DNA of 35,332 nucleotides, taken from assembly GCA_028706475.1 (NCBI GenBank), contig JAQWBI010000020.1, positions 1 through 35,332 of the forward strand. Direction: 5' to 3'. The notes below the pieces were generated by a model. It was not told where the DNA came from. It did not search any database and was given only the letters and a program-made list of their open reading frames with translations. This DNA comes from Candidatus Cloacimonadota bacterium. Lineage in GTDB: Bacteria > Cloacimonadota > Cloacimonadia > Cloacimonadales > Cloacimonadaceae. Shown piece by piece: positions 1 through 8,300 of this stretch (positions are counted from its first letter, which is position 1; the number at the start of each line of letters is the position of its first letter). The position numbers were made by a program, and so were the translations under genes.

Positions 1-106
1 CGGCGGATACGCCAAATATCTCTTCCATTTCTTTGACGAGTTCAGAGAGCTCAAGAACGGTCATTTCTTTAATCAGGTCAATTACTTGTTGTTTTTTATC
101 GGACAT
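1..106 (-). CDS. rplL: 50S ribosomal protein L7/L12, N-terminal fragment cut by the window edge
   Basis: Only the first 35 codons are in the window. They begin MSDKKQQVIDLIKEMTVLEL, the N-terminal dimerisation helix typical of L7/L12, which forms the mobile stalk that recruits translational GTPases to the ribosome. The start ATG (106-104) has a GGAGG-type ribosome binding site just upstream. The gene follows rplJ with a gap of about 33 bp, as in the conserved rplKAJL cluster. The C-terminal factor-binding domain lies outside the window. Identification rests on the short sequence plus strong synteny. Confidence 0.93.
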   Translation of the reverse strand, partial: MSDKKQQVIDLIKEMTVLELSELVKEMEEIFGVSA

Positions 107-139
107 CTTTCCTCCATCGGATATATAAATAATTCTTGA

Positions 140-676
140 TTAGCTGGCATCAGCTTGTTTTGTTGCGAGTGCGTCCACCGCATATATGAATTTGCGGATT
201 ACACCCTGGTTTACCGCCATGAACCCGGTGAGCGGAGCAGTCATGCTGCCCAGTACTTTGGCCAGTAGTTCATCACGGCTGGGAAGGGTAGCCAGAGCTT
301 TAAGCTCTTTGGGGCTAAATACATGTCCTGCCACGTATCCGGCTTTGAAGCTGGGATAGTCGGCCTCTTCCATTACTTCTTTTATGAACTTCGCAATCAC
401 ACGAGCGGGGGCAACTTCTTCTTCCAGGCATACAGCTACGGCAGTGGGGCCTTTCAGATAGTCATCCAGTTCGGTGATTCCCAGTTCGTTCAATGCAATT
501 TTGAGCAGTGTGTTTTTCTGCACCAGATAATCCACCTTTTCTGTGCGGAAGCGGTTGCGCAGTTCATTCACCTGTTCGATGTTTATTCCCTTGTAATCCA
601 CTAGTACGATCGCTTTTGCGCTGCTCAGTCTTTCGACGAGGTTCTTTACAGTATCTACTTTGTATTGTTGAACCAT
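140..676 (-). CDS. rplJ: 50S ribosomal protein L10
   Basis: A 178-residue protein that anchors the L7/L12 stalk dimers to 23S rRNA. It starts MVQQYKVDTVKNLVERLSSA and carries the L10 signature region around residues 24-60 (VLVDYKGINIEQVNELRNRF). Length is normal for the family. A strong AAAGGGAGG ribosome binding site precedes the ATG. It lies only 16 bp after rplA, so there is no room for a separate promoter or a long autoregulatory leader between L1 and L10, and autoregulation must act on a message started further upstream. Confidence 0.97.
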   Translation of the reverse strand: MVQQYKVDTVKNLVERLSSAKAIVLVDYKGINIEQVNELRNRFRTEKVDYLVQKNTLLKIALNELGITELDDYLKGPTAVAVCLEEEVAPARVIAKFIKEVMEEADYPSFKAGYVAGHVFSPKELKALATLPSRDELLAKVLGSMTAPLTGFMAVNQGVIRKFIYAVDALATKQADAS

Positions 677-692
677 GTTTTCGTGCCTCCCT

Positions 693-1397
693 TTAGCTCT
701 TTGCTGCCAAGGTTGCGCTTGCGACCTGTAGTTTGATGCCGGGGCCCATGGTTGTGCACAGAGTGATGCTCTTAATAAAAACTCCCTTGAGGGTTGCAGG
801 GCGTTCTTTGAGAACCGCAGAGAGAATGGCTTTCACGTTGTCTCTCAATTTGCCTTCTTCAAAGCTGATCTTGCCGGCCGGAACATGCAGGTTGGCGAAT
901 TTATCCACTCTGTAAGTGACCTTTCCGCCTTTTGCTTCTGCAACGGCTTTGGCAATATCCATGGTTACGGTTCCCACTTTGGGATTGGGCATCAGTCCGC
1001 GCGGACCGAGGACACGGCCTAATTTTCCGATACGTCCCATCAGGTTCGGAGTAGTGATGACCACGTCGAAATCGAACCACCCACCGGTGATTTTTTCCAC
1101 GAGTTCATCTACTCCAACGTAATCGGCGCCAGCATTTCTGGCTTCGTCTGCTTTGTCACCTTCAGCAAAGACCAACACACGCATTGTCTTACCCGTTCCA
1201 TGGGGCAGAACCAGCGAGTTTCTGATCTGCTGATCGGCTTTGCGAGGATCCACGCCAAGATTGAAGTGAATTTCGACCGTTTCGTCAAACTTCGGAGCCG
1301 GCAGGCTCTTGAGCAGTTTGAGTGCATCGTCGAGATCAAAACGTTTCTGGCGGTCATACATCGCATAGGCGACTTTGTACCTTTTACTATGTTTCAT
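693..1397 (-). CDS. rplA: 50S ribosomal protein L1
   Basis: A 234-residue L1 protein, the base of the flexible L1 stalk that releases E-site tRNA; in many bacteria L1 also represses its own operon. Family features include GVDPRKADQQIRNSLVLPHG near the N-terminal third and the GPRGLMPNPKVGTV segment. I chose the start at MKHSKRYKVAYAMYD because AAAGGAGA sits directly upstream and it matches the family N-terminus. An in-frame start 15 codons further upstream would overlap the end of rplK and lacks a good ribosome binding site. Gap to rplK is 41 bp. Confidence 0.97.
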   Translation of the reverse strand: MKHSKRYKVAYAMYDRQKRFDLDDALKLLKSLPAPKFDETVEIHFNLGVDPRKADQQIRNSLVLPHGTGKTMRVLVFAEGDKADEARNAGADYVGVDELVEKITGGWFDFDVVITTPNLMGRIGKLGRVLGPRGLMPNPKVGTVTMDIAKAVAEAKGGKVTYRVDKFANLHVPAGKISFEEGKLRDNVKAILSAVLKERPATLKGVFIKSITLCTTMGPGIKLQVASATLAAKS

Positions 1398-1438
1398 TGA
1401 ATCTCCTTTATGAATACTATCTCCTGCACCGGGCGGGG

Positions 1439-1870
1439 TCACTCTTCGATGGTGACGCCCATGCTCCGTGCAGTACCTGCGATCATACTCATAGCGGATT
1501 CAAGGGAATGGCAATTCATATCCTGGATTTTGAGTTCGGCGATCGTCTTCAGCTGCGCTTGATTCAATTTCCCCACTTTGGCTTTGTTTGGGGTAGCGGA
1601 ACCTTTTGCAAGGCCTGCTTCTTTTTTTATCAGTACGCTGGCTGGAGGAGTCTTGATCTCAAAAGTAAATGATTTATTCTTTGCTACGTAGATCACTACC
1701 GGAAACACCATTCCGGGTTGATCTTGAGTTTTATCGTTAAACTGGCGGCAGAATTCTGGTATATTCACACCAGCCTGACCCAATGCGGGACCGACCGGAG
1801 GAGCCGGAGTTGCTTTACCGGCAGGCAATTGCAGTTTTATGATTGCTACGGCATCTTTTGGTTTTGCCAT
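1439..1870 (-). CDS. rplK: 50S ribosomal protein L11
   Basis: A 143-residue L11 protein of the GTPase-associated centre. The N-terminal domain has the conserved [19 protein letters not shown] stretch (about residues 16-34), and the C-terminal rRNA-binding domain ends with the usual [25 protein letters not shown] leader gives a normal ribosome binding site. It lies between nusG and rplA in the universal order and has no unusual features. Confidence 0.98.
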   Translation of the reverse strand: MAKPKDAVAIIKLQLPAGKATPAPPVGPALGQAGVNIPEFCRQFNDKTQDQPGMVFPVVIYVAKNKSFTFEIKTPPASVLIKKEAGLAKGSATPNKAKVGKLNQAQLKTIAELKIQDMNCHSLESAMSMIAGTARSMGVTIEE

Positions 1871-1895
1871 GATTTATTTCCTCTTTGTATAATAT

Positions 1896-2435
1896 CTATT
1901 TCTTAATCAGTTCTACTTGATTTCCATTAAGCTCTACAGGGGTGCGACGGCCAAACACCGTAACATCGATCACCAGCTTGTTGCCTTCATCGGCAGTTTT
2001 TTGCACGATGCCCTCAAAATCGGAGAAAGGTCCGGATATCACACGCACCAAGTCTCCCGGCATATATGAAAAAGTCTTGAAATCGCGATCCGGATCTGCT
2101 ATGCCCAGCAAGCGATCCACTTCTTCCTGAGGTAGTGCGATGGGGTCTTTGTGTTCCTTGCTCATGCCCAAAAAACTGGTCACACCAGCCATGCTCAGGA
2201 TATAGGTCTTCAGTTCCTGGCTCATTTCTGCTTCAAGGATCACATAACTGGTAAAAACCTTGCGTTCCCGCTCGATCTTCTTACCGTCCCGGATGACAAA
2301 AGTCTTGCGTACGGGCACCAATATCTGCCCGACGGATTTACCCAGTTCGGTTCCTTCCAGACCCTTTTCGATCGCGGTCTTTACCTTGTTCTCAAAACTT
2401 GAGTAGGTATGGATTACATACCATTTCATTGCCAC
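1896..2435 (-). CDS. nusG: Transcription termination/antitermination factor NusG
   Basis: A 179-residue protein with the NGN domain at the N-terminus (KWYVIHTYSSFENKV) and a C-terminal KOW domain (GDLVRVISGPFSDFEGIVQ, about residues 127-145). It binds RNA polymerase and couples it to Rho or to the ribosome. Two starts are possible. A GTG at 2435 has GGGG about seven bases upstream; an ATG two codons later would match the usual MKWYVIHTY beginning. The GTG form is listed. Gap to secE is 11 bp. Confidence 0.97.
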   Translation of the reverse strand: MAMKWYVIHTYSSFENKVKTAIEKGLEGTELGKSVGQILVPVRKTFVIRDGKKIERERKVFTSYVILEAEMSQELKTYILSMAGVTSFLGMSKEHKDPIALPQEEVDRLLGIADPDRDFKTFSYMPGDLVRVISGPFSDFEGIVQKTADEGNKLVIDVTVFGRRTPVELNGNQVELIKK

Positions 2436-2446
2436 AGGTCTTCCCC

Positions 2447-2632
2447 TTAAAACAGCAGTTCCAAGATCTTCGAAAAGCCAAAATCCACCAAGGAGAGAAA
2501 GATGGCCACGATGGCGGACATTACTATCACCACCACTGTACCCTCTTTGAGGTCATCCTTACCAGGCCAGCTAACCGATTTCATCTCAGAACGCACATCG
2601 CGGAAAAAGCGACTTACATTTTCAAATTTCAT
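2447..2632 (-). CDS. secE: Preprotein translocase subunit SecE
   Basis: A 61-residue, single-membrane-span SecE of the short bacterial type. The amphipathic N-terminal helix (residues 1-25) contains the conserved SEMKSVSWPGKDDL segment, followed by a hydrophobic span at about 31-56. SecE clamps the SecY channel in the inner membrane. The ribosome binding site (GGTGAG) is weak. It sits directly downstream of tRNA-Trp and upstream of nusG, the standard arrangement. Confidence 0.96.
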   Translation of the reverse strand: MKFENVSRFFRDVRSEMKSVSWPGKDDLKEGTVVVIVMSAIVAIFLSLVDFGFSKILELLF

Positions 2633-2690
2633 TTATCTCACCATTTTCCCCGGCGCATCGCCAAAAACGATCTCCGGAAAATAATGTTGG

Positions 2691-2763
2691 CAGGACAGGC
2701 AGGAATCGAACCCGCAACCCCCGGTTTTGGAGACCGGTGCTCTACCAGTTGAACTACTGTCCT
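2691..2763 (-). tRNA. tRNA-Trp (anticodon CCA)
   Basis: On the minus strand the acceptor stem AGGACAG/CTGTCCT, the D arm TAGTTCAACTGGTAGAGCA and the T arm GCGGGTTCGATTCCTGC are all complete. The anticodon loop reads CTCCAAA, giving anticodon CCA. The discriminator base is G. No CCA tail is encoded, unlike the four tRNAs upstream of tuf. The gene lies between rpmG and secE, presumably within one transcript. Confidence 0.95.
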
Positions 2764-2784
2764 GCAACATCTATTAATCAGCGT

Positions 2785-2931
2785 TTAGCGCTGTTTGTGA
2801 TTTGTGTGTTTCCGGCAGGTGGGGCAATATTTCTTCAGCTCCATTCTGTTCGGATGCTTGCGTTTATTGCGCGTCGTGGTATAATTACGATTCTTGCACT
2901 CTTCGCAAGCCAGGATTACTATATCTCTCAT
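2785..2931 (-). CDS. rpmG: 50S ribosomal protein L33, zinc-binding form
   Basis: A 48-codon gene translated from the minus strand, beginning [20 protein letters not shown] and ending TNHKQR. It has two CxxC pairs (C9/C12 and C36/C39), the zinc-ribbon (C+) form of L33 rather than the Cys-less form made during zinc limitation. It sits between tuf and tRNA-Trp, its usual place upstream of secE in many bacteria. The start ATG is preceded by AAAAGAAAG, a modest ribosome binding site. Length and composition match the family. Confidence 0.95.
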   Translation of the reverse strand: MRDIVILACEECKNRNYTTTRNKRKHPNRMELKKYCPTCRKHTNHKQR

Positions 2932-2954
2932 CTTTCTTTTCCGGTTTGTACAGC

Positions 2955-4139
2955 TTACTCAATAATGCTGGATACAACACCGCTGCCGATGGTGTGACCA
3001 CCTTCGCGGATAGCGAAGCGAAGTCCCTGCTCCATAGCAATCGGGGTAATGAGTTCGGCATTTATTTCCACGTTGTCGCCGGGCATAACCATCTTGATGC
3101 CTTCAGGCAGAGTGAGGGTTCCGGTCACATCGGTGGTACGGAAATAGAACTGGGGACGATAACCGGTTTGGAACGGTTTGTGGCGTCCGCCTTCGTCTTT
3201 GGTAAGAATATAGGTCTGACCAATAAACTTGGTGTGAGGAGTGATGGATTTCGGTTTGGCAAGCACCTGTCCGCGTTCCACGTCGGTCTTGGCAAAGCCG
3301 CGCAGCAGCAAGCCTACGTTGTCGCCAGCCTGAGCTTCATCCAGAAGCTTGCGGAACATTTCCACGCCGGTGCAGGTGGTTTCCACTGTCTCGCGGATAC
3401 CTACGCGCTCGATCTTGTCGCCAACCTTCACCACACCGCGTTCCACACGACCGGTGGCAACAGTGCCGCGGCCGGGGATGGAGAACACGTCTTCCACGGG
3501 CATCAGGAAGGGTTTGTCAACAGCACGGTCAGGAAGCGGGATGTAGTTGTCCACAGCGTCCATCAAAGCCTGAATCTGAGCTTCTCCATCGGGATCCTGA
3601 TTCAAACCTTTGAGGGCAGAACCGCGAATCACGGGAATTTCGTCGCCGGGGAATTCATATTTGTCAAGAAGTTCACGCACTTCCATTTCCACCAGGTCCA
3701 ACAGCTCTTCGTCATCAACGAGGTCGCATTTGTTCATAAATACTACGATGGCAGGCACACCTACCTGACGGGCGAGAAGGATGTGCTCACGGGTCTGAGG
3801 CATGGGGCCGTCATATGCGCTTACAACGAGAATCGCACCGTCCATCTGAGCGGCACCAGTGATCATGTTTTTGATGTAGTCGGCATGACCAGGGCAGTCA
3901 ACGTGGGCATAGTGACGAGTGTCAGTTTCATATTCAACGTGAGAAGTGGCAATGGTAATACCACGAGCCTTTTCTTCTGGGGCATTGTCAATACTATCGA
4001 AAGAACGGAATTTGGCTCCGCCCTTTTTTGAAAGGTAAGCGGTAATCGCCGCGGTGAGCGTGGTCTTACCATGGTCAATGTGACCAATCGTACCAACGTT
4101 TACGTGTGGCTTGGTACGTACGAATTTTTCTTTTGCCAT
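2955..4139 (-). CDS. tuf: Elongation factor Tu
   Basis: A 394-residue EF-Tu, the GTPase that delivers aminoacyl-tRNA to the ribosome. All G-domain motifs are present: GHIDHGKT (residues 19-26, with I where V is usual), [17 protein letters not shown] and GSALKGL, followed by the two beta-barrel domains ending [11 protein letters not shown] strong CCAGGAGGAACA ribosome binding site precedes the ATG. About 100 bp separate it from tRNA-Thr upstream. Full length with no degenerate positions. Confidence 0.99.
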   Translation of the reverse strand: MAKEKFVRTKPHVNVGTIGHIDHGKTTLTAAITAYLSKKGGAKFRSFDSIDNAPEEKARGITIATSHVEYETDTRHYAHVDCPGHADYIKNMITGAAQMDGAILVVSAYDGPMPQTREHILLARQVGVPAIVVFMNKCDLVDDEELLDLVEMEVRELLDKYEFPGDEIPVIRGSALKGLNQDPDGEAQIQALMDAVDNYIPLPDRAVDKPFLMPVEDVFSIPGRGTVATGRVERGVVKVGDKIERVGIRETVETTCTGVEMFRKLLDEAQAGDNVGLLLRGFAKTDVERGQVLAKPKSITPHTKFIGQTYILTKDEGGRHKPFQTGYRPQFYFRTTDVTGTLTLPEGIKMVMPGDNVEINAELITPIAMEQGLRFAIREGGHTIGSGVVSSIIE

Positions 4140-4241
4140 TGTTCCTCCTGGAATTACTATTCCATGTCCTTGTATTATTCGCTATAAAAAATTTAGCCGG
4201 ATTACAAAAGCTTCCGCAAACTTCGTAACCTGCTCTTAAAA

Positions 4242-4317
<76 letters not shown>

Positions 4318-4359
4318 CTGTCTCTACGCCACCCAAAAAGAGATGACATTTAAAAAAAA

Positions 4360-4436
4360 TGGAGCGGGAAACGGGGTTCGAACCCGCGACCCTCAGCTTG
4401 GAAGGCTGATGCTCTAGCCAACTGAGCTACTCCCGC
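4360..4436 (-). tRNA. tRNA-Gly (anticodon TCC), CCA encoded
   Basis: Acceptor stem GCGGGAG/TTCCCGC (one G-U pair), discriminator U and encoded CCA. Anticodon stem TCAGC/GCTGA with loop CTTCCAA gives TCC. It is the equivalent of glyT in the tufB operon order. Confidence 0.96.
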
Positions 4437-4447
4437 TAAGGCAAATG

Positions 4448-4533
4448 TGGTGGAGAGGGGAGGATTTGAACCTCCGAAGTCGTCTGACGACAGATTTACA
4501 GTCTGTTCCCTTTGACCGCTCGGGAACCTCTCC
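4448..4533 (-). tRNA. tRNA-Tyr (anticodon GTA), CCA encoded
   Basis: A class II tRNA with a long variable arm (86 nt including CCA). Acceptor stem GGAGAGG/CCTCTCC, discriminator A. Anticodon stem ACAGA/TCTGT with loop CTGTAAA gives GTA. It is the equivalent of tyrU in the tufB operon order. Confidence 0.96.
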
Positions 4534-4540
4534 ACATCTA

Positions 4541-4615
4541 TGGAGCCGATGAAGGGAGTTGAACCCCCAACCTATTGATTACAAATCAATTGCTCTGCCA
4601 TTGAGCTACATCGGC
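4541..4615 (-). tRNA. tRNA-Thr (anticodon TGT), CCA encoded
   Basis: Acceptor stem GCCGATG/CATCGGC, discriminator U and encoded CCA. Anticodon stem ATTGA/TCAAT with loop TTTGTAA gives TGT. This is the first gene of the tRNA-tuf-secE-rpl transcript, equivalent to thrU of E. coli. Confidence 0.96.
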
Positions 4616-4628
4616 GTAAGGTTTTGCC

Positions 4629-4657
4629 AATCAATTTCGAACCACTTTTTTTGTCAA
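4629..4657 (-). promoter_or_regulatory. Putative promoter of the tRNA-tuf-rpl operon
   Basis: On the minus strand a perfect TTGACA (4657-4652) is followed after 17 nt by TTGATT, a poor -10 match, with the first tRNA base 13 nt further on. The TTGACA lies exactly 42 nt before the mature tRNA 5' end, the same distance as in the tRNA-fMet cluster promoter. The -35 is convincing; the -10 is not. Confidence 0.5.
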
Positions 4658-4833
4658 TTACTTTTTTTACGGCTCACTCTATGTTCTTGCTTTTATTCTT
4701 ATTCATAACCTTGTTTTTCAGTCCCCGAAATATGTCAATGCTTTTCTTCTGCACACCTGAAAGATATCAGACATTATTACATCAGACTTAAACCCAAGTA
4801 ATACACAGAGTTCACCCATACTACCTCTGTTTA

Positions 4834-4931
4834 AATAAGTTAAGTGGTGGCTTGGACTTCGTTGCATAGAATCCACCCCAGATATTGAAGTCCATTTGAC
4901 CATATCACGTATAGGTAAACAATGAGATACA
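4834..4931 (+). repeat. Dispersed intergenic element E, copy 1 (TGGACTTC inverted repeat)
   Basis: About 98 bp that aligns along its length with 26895-26996 read on the other strand. Shared landmarks in order are AATAAGTTAAG, TGGACTTC, AATCCAC, TATTGAAGTCCAT, TGACCATAT, ATAGGT and ACAAT(G/A)AGATACA. The arms TGGACTTC (4853-4860) and GAAGTCCA (4887-4894) form a perfect 8-bp inverted repeat with a 26-nt spacer. I see no coding potential. Function unknown. The rest of the 690-bp gap around it (4658-5347) holds the element at 5066-5178 and a hairpin at 5312-5340, and otherwise nothing recognisable. Confidence 0.75.
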
Positions 4932-5065
4932 AAATATATAATGTTACCCTACCTGACGGTGTTAAAGTGAGGGGTTCCGTACTGGAGGATACCTTTCTAC
5001 AATTTTCGGCGCTGCGGCGATCACCGGTACGAAAGACACCGTTCAGCCTATGTTTTATTCTATTT

Positions 5066-5178
5066 TCCTCCTCTGGGTTATCTAGAGATGAACCTGATAT
5101 AGTCGGGTTATCATCGAGTGAGCATAGGATGATAACGCCTTTATATCTACTTCGGCACTGCTTTACATAAAGAGACAT
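5066..5178 (+). repeat. Nested-hairpin repeat, copy A
   Basis: Aligns without gaps to the right half of the repeat at 13666-13868, from TCCTCCTCTGG through GAACCTGATAT, ATCATCGAGTGAG, GGATGATA and ATATC to CACTGC. The inner stem is strongest here: GTTATCATC and GATGATAAC can pair perfectly over 9 bp around a 12-nt loop. The outer stem is weaker than in copies B and C. I could not confirm the left 90 bp present in copies B and C. Confidence 0.75.
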
Positions 5179-5311
5179 CTTGATGCTTTTTTTGTCCACA
5201 GATTTACCCAAATTATCGCGAATTGTCAGGCTCAACAGCGGAAGGTTTGAAGAGTATTACCGGGATCCCCACGGAAATGCGCAGTTTTTTTGTGAGGTAA
5301 CTTCCGGGGTA

Positions 5312-5340
5312 CCCAAAGCTGAGTACAGCGAAGCTTTGGG
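5312..5340. repeat. Inverted repeat (hairpin) without U-tract
   Basis: CCCAAAGCT (5312-5320) and AGCTTTGGG (5332-5340) form a perfect 9-bp stem around an 11-nt loop. Neither strand is followed by a T-run, so it is not a canonical terminator. It lies just beyond the terminator of the large secreted-protein gene. Confidence 0.55.
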
Positions 5341-5347
5341 GCAAACC

Positions 5348-5377
5348 AAAAAAGCGGGACACCTTGTGGCATCCCGC
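5348..5377 (-). terminator. Rho-independent terminator of the large secreted-protein gene
   Basis: On the minus strand GCGGGATGCC-ACAA-GGTGTCCCGC forms a 10-bp stem (two G-U pairs) followed by TTTTTT. It begins 22 nt after the stop codon at 5400. Confidence 0.9.
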
Positions 5378-5399
5378 AGATATGATTTATGTTTGTCAA

Positions 5400-8300
5400 T
5401 CAGGGTAAAGCTATTACACGGTAGAATTTCTTTGATGCAGAAGGAGTAATCAGCATCTCAGTGTAACTTGTGGTACCCACCGTGGTGAACGCGGTGGCAT
5501 AGGGATTATCCGCTGCTTCCACTCTGTAGCTAGTGGCGCCGCTAACCGCAGGCCAACTGAGATGCAGCATGGTATCCATCAAGGCGATATCCACCTCCGG
5601 GCTGCTCAGAGGCATTTCGATATCGCTAAGGAAACGGTGTCCGATCTGCATATCATCGCCGTATTGACCCACCAGACAGATAAGATTCACGGGATCGACT
5701 GGGATAGTAGTGCCAGCATAATCCGCACCAGTGAAGGTTCTCAGGACGAGGCTTCCGGAAGCATCCTCCACATTGATATTCTGAGCCGAGGATGAGAAGG
5801 TACCCGTCGATAAGAAGCTAATATCCATCACCTTGATCAGTTTGCACTGATCAGCACTGGTAAGGCTCGCCAAGGTTCGCACTTCCGGTTCCACAACGTT
5901 ATTCGCAGAAGTAGCAGGACCGGGATCGGCAACGGGAATAAACTGCAGAAGTTGGTTATAAAGACTCAGATACCCTGTGATGCCTGTGATGCCATCATAA
6001 AGGTTGTAGGTACTCGTGATCACTGCTGAGTAATCGTCAATCAAGATAGCTGCAGTAGCATCTTGAATGTACTTCTGATTGCGGTTGCTCAGTTGGAATG
6101 TGAGTACAGCTTCACCGGTGAGAGTATAAACATATGTATTTCCGGTAGGTTGCGTTCTCAGGGCAGCGATATTGCTGATGGGAGTAGGATAAGCGTAGGT
6201 AGCTTCCACCACTATGCTGGGATCATATCCATCGGCGTAGGCTATGGCTTTGATAGTAGTGGAGGCAGAGATAGCGATAGGAGTGGAATAAATTGTACCA
6301 TACGTTGCGGTGGGCTCTGAACCATCTGTGGTATAACGGATTACTGCATCAGGAGTAGAGCTGCTGAGGCTCACGTTGATCGGAACTAAATAAGCACCAG
6401 CGGGAGGATCAAATACAGGTGCAGAAGCCATAGGATTGCCCCCGGGATTGTAGGTGTGAAGACCCAGATCAGCAATGTAATCCTGCGCCATCACGATCCA
6501 TTCACTATCTTCAGCATTGGTACCCTGTTGTGCTGCCCAGTTTGAGTTTCCAGTAGCAACTGTAGGTTTACGGATTAGGGTGTGATTCAGTGTGGCATTG
6601 GTAACACCCGCCACATTCCATGCAGTACCTGGATCATTACCGATTTCACCAATAACATCAATGATCGATTCATCCGGAATATATACCAAGGCTACAGCGT
6701 CGTCGCCATTAAAATAGGTAACTGTGGCGGTAACATCTGCCACATCCAGGATCGTCGGAATTGAGCTGGCGTTCGCTATAATAAACATACTAGCGTCTGC
6801 CAATGTGCCAGACAATGTAAGTGTATTACCCGGAGTGGTAGCTCCATTAGCATAGAGATCAACTCTATAATTGGAAAGAACTACAGGTGCTCCGGAAGCA
6901 TTGTAGATCTCCAGAGCTTTGTTGTTGCTGCTACCCTCAAGATATTCGCTGAAGAACAGGTTTGCCGCTGGAGGGATTGGCTCAGTAACGGCACCGCTAA
7001 GAGTAATGGTTTGCTGATCTACTCCGGTGGAGCTGATGGTAATGGTTCCCGGATAATCCCCAATAGAAAGACCAGAGGTCAATCTTACATAAATTGTTTT
7101 TACATCAACGGTACTACTTACAGGAGTAAGGGAAAGACTGGTACTATAAAACGTGCCATTGCTAGAAACCCGATAGTTTGCTGATGCAACAATACTGATC
7201 GAGCCGCTCAAGTTTACTCCGCTCACTGTGAAGGTCTGGCTTTCGGATGGACCTTGGTCCACCTCATAATTGAATCCGCTGAGAGAAGAAGTACTTACTG
7301 TGACCACCGCTTGACCGGGATCCAGATTGTAGATATTGATGTTATCTACCTTCCAATATGTGTAGTTACCGGCAACAGCATAGTATTTAAAGGCAAAGAA
7401 TACACTTGTGCCTGAGATGCCGGATAGATCCAATAGTCCGGAATTTGCCCAGACATCAGGTTCCGATGGTGATGTGAAGGAAATCTCTGTCCAAGTAGCG
7501 CTGCTGGGATTACCGACTCCAGCATAGTTTGTAGAGTAAAAAAGCTTCAAATAGTTATCAACTCCGGGAGTTCCATACAAACCCCATGTTTCAAAGCTCA
7601 TCTTTTCGTATGAATTTAGGTTCATGTTCAAACCAGGCAGGATTAGCCAATCCTCTTCGGTATCACCAGAATTGTAACCATTTATTGCTGCTGTGCCATC
7701 AGTGTAGTACCAGGTTTTGGTGGGACCAGACACGCTATAGCTGTAGGTATCTCCCATATCCGCATCAAAGGTTTGGGTATATGGAATCGTGGCGTATTGC
7801 GGGGTCTCAATCACATAATCAGCCATTGCTATTGAACTGGGCTGATAGCCGCTTGCGTAGGCTATAGCCTTTACGGTCGTGCTTGTAGTAATCTGTATGG
7901 CTGATGTGTATTGGGTGCTGGCATCCGTAGGATTATCTCCATTCAATGTATAATAAATGCTCGCACCGGGAGTGGTAGTACTGATAGTAACACTCTGAGT
8001 AGTGTAATAAGTACCCGCTTCTGGATTGAAGGTGGGAGTTGCGGCAAAAGGAAGCCCCCCGCCTGTAACTGTGAAAGTATATTCTGGGATAACAATAGCT
8101 GTGTCACTGATGAAGTATTTTGTATTATCGGTGAACAGCATGAGTAGCTCACTTTTACTGCCAGTTACCGATATGATATCAATATATATACTACCATTTG
8201 CGAACACTGCGTTATCAACATCTGTAGTAGTTAACGTAATTGCTACAGAGTAGTCTGCTAGTACGGTTGGGATATCAGAAGTTGTAGAAGAATCTCCCCA

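Noticed and set aside
2802-4031. Long plus-strand open frame of about 409 codons
   Set aside because: It is antisense to the highly conserved tuf gene; its openness follows from tuf codon usage.
4350-4535. Minus-strand frame over tRNA-Gly and tRNA-Tyr
   Set aside because: Created by tRNA sequences; no ribosome binding site.
5312-5340. Second terminator for the secreted-protein gene
   Set aside because: The stem is perfect but neither strand has a T-run after it; the terminator at 5348-5377 already explains the gene end.
4840-5449. Two frames of about 131 and 89 codons in the gap before the secreted-protein gene
   Set aside because: They run through the repeats, a hairpin and the terminator, lack good ribosome binding sites and resemble no protein.
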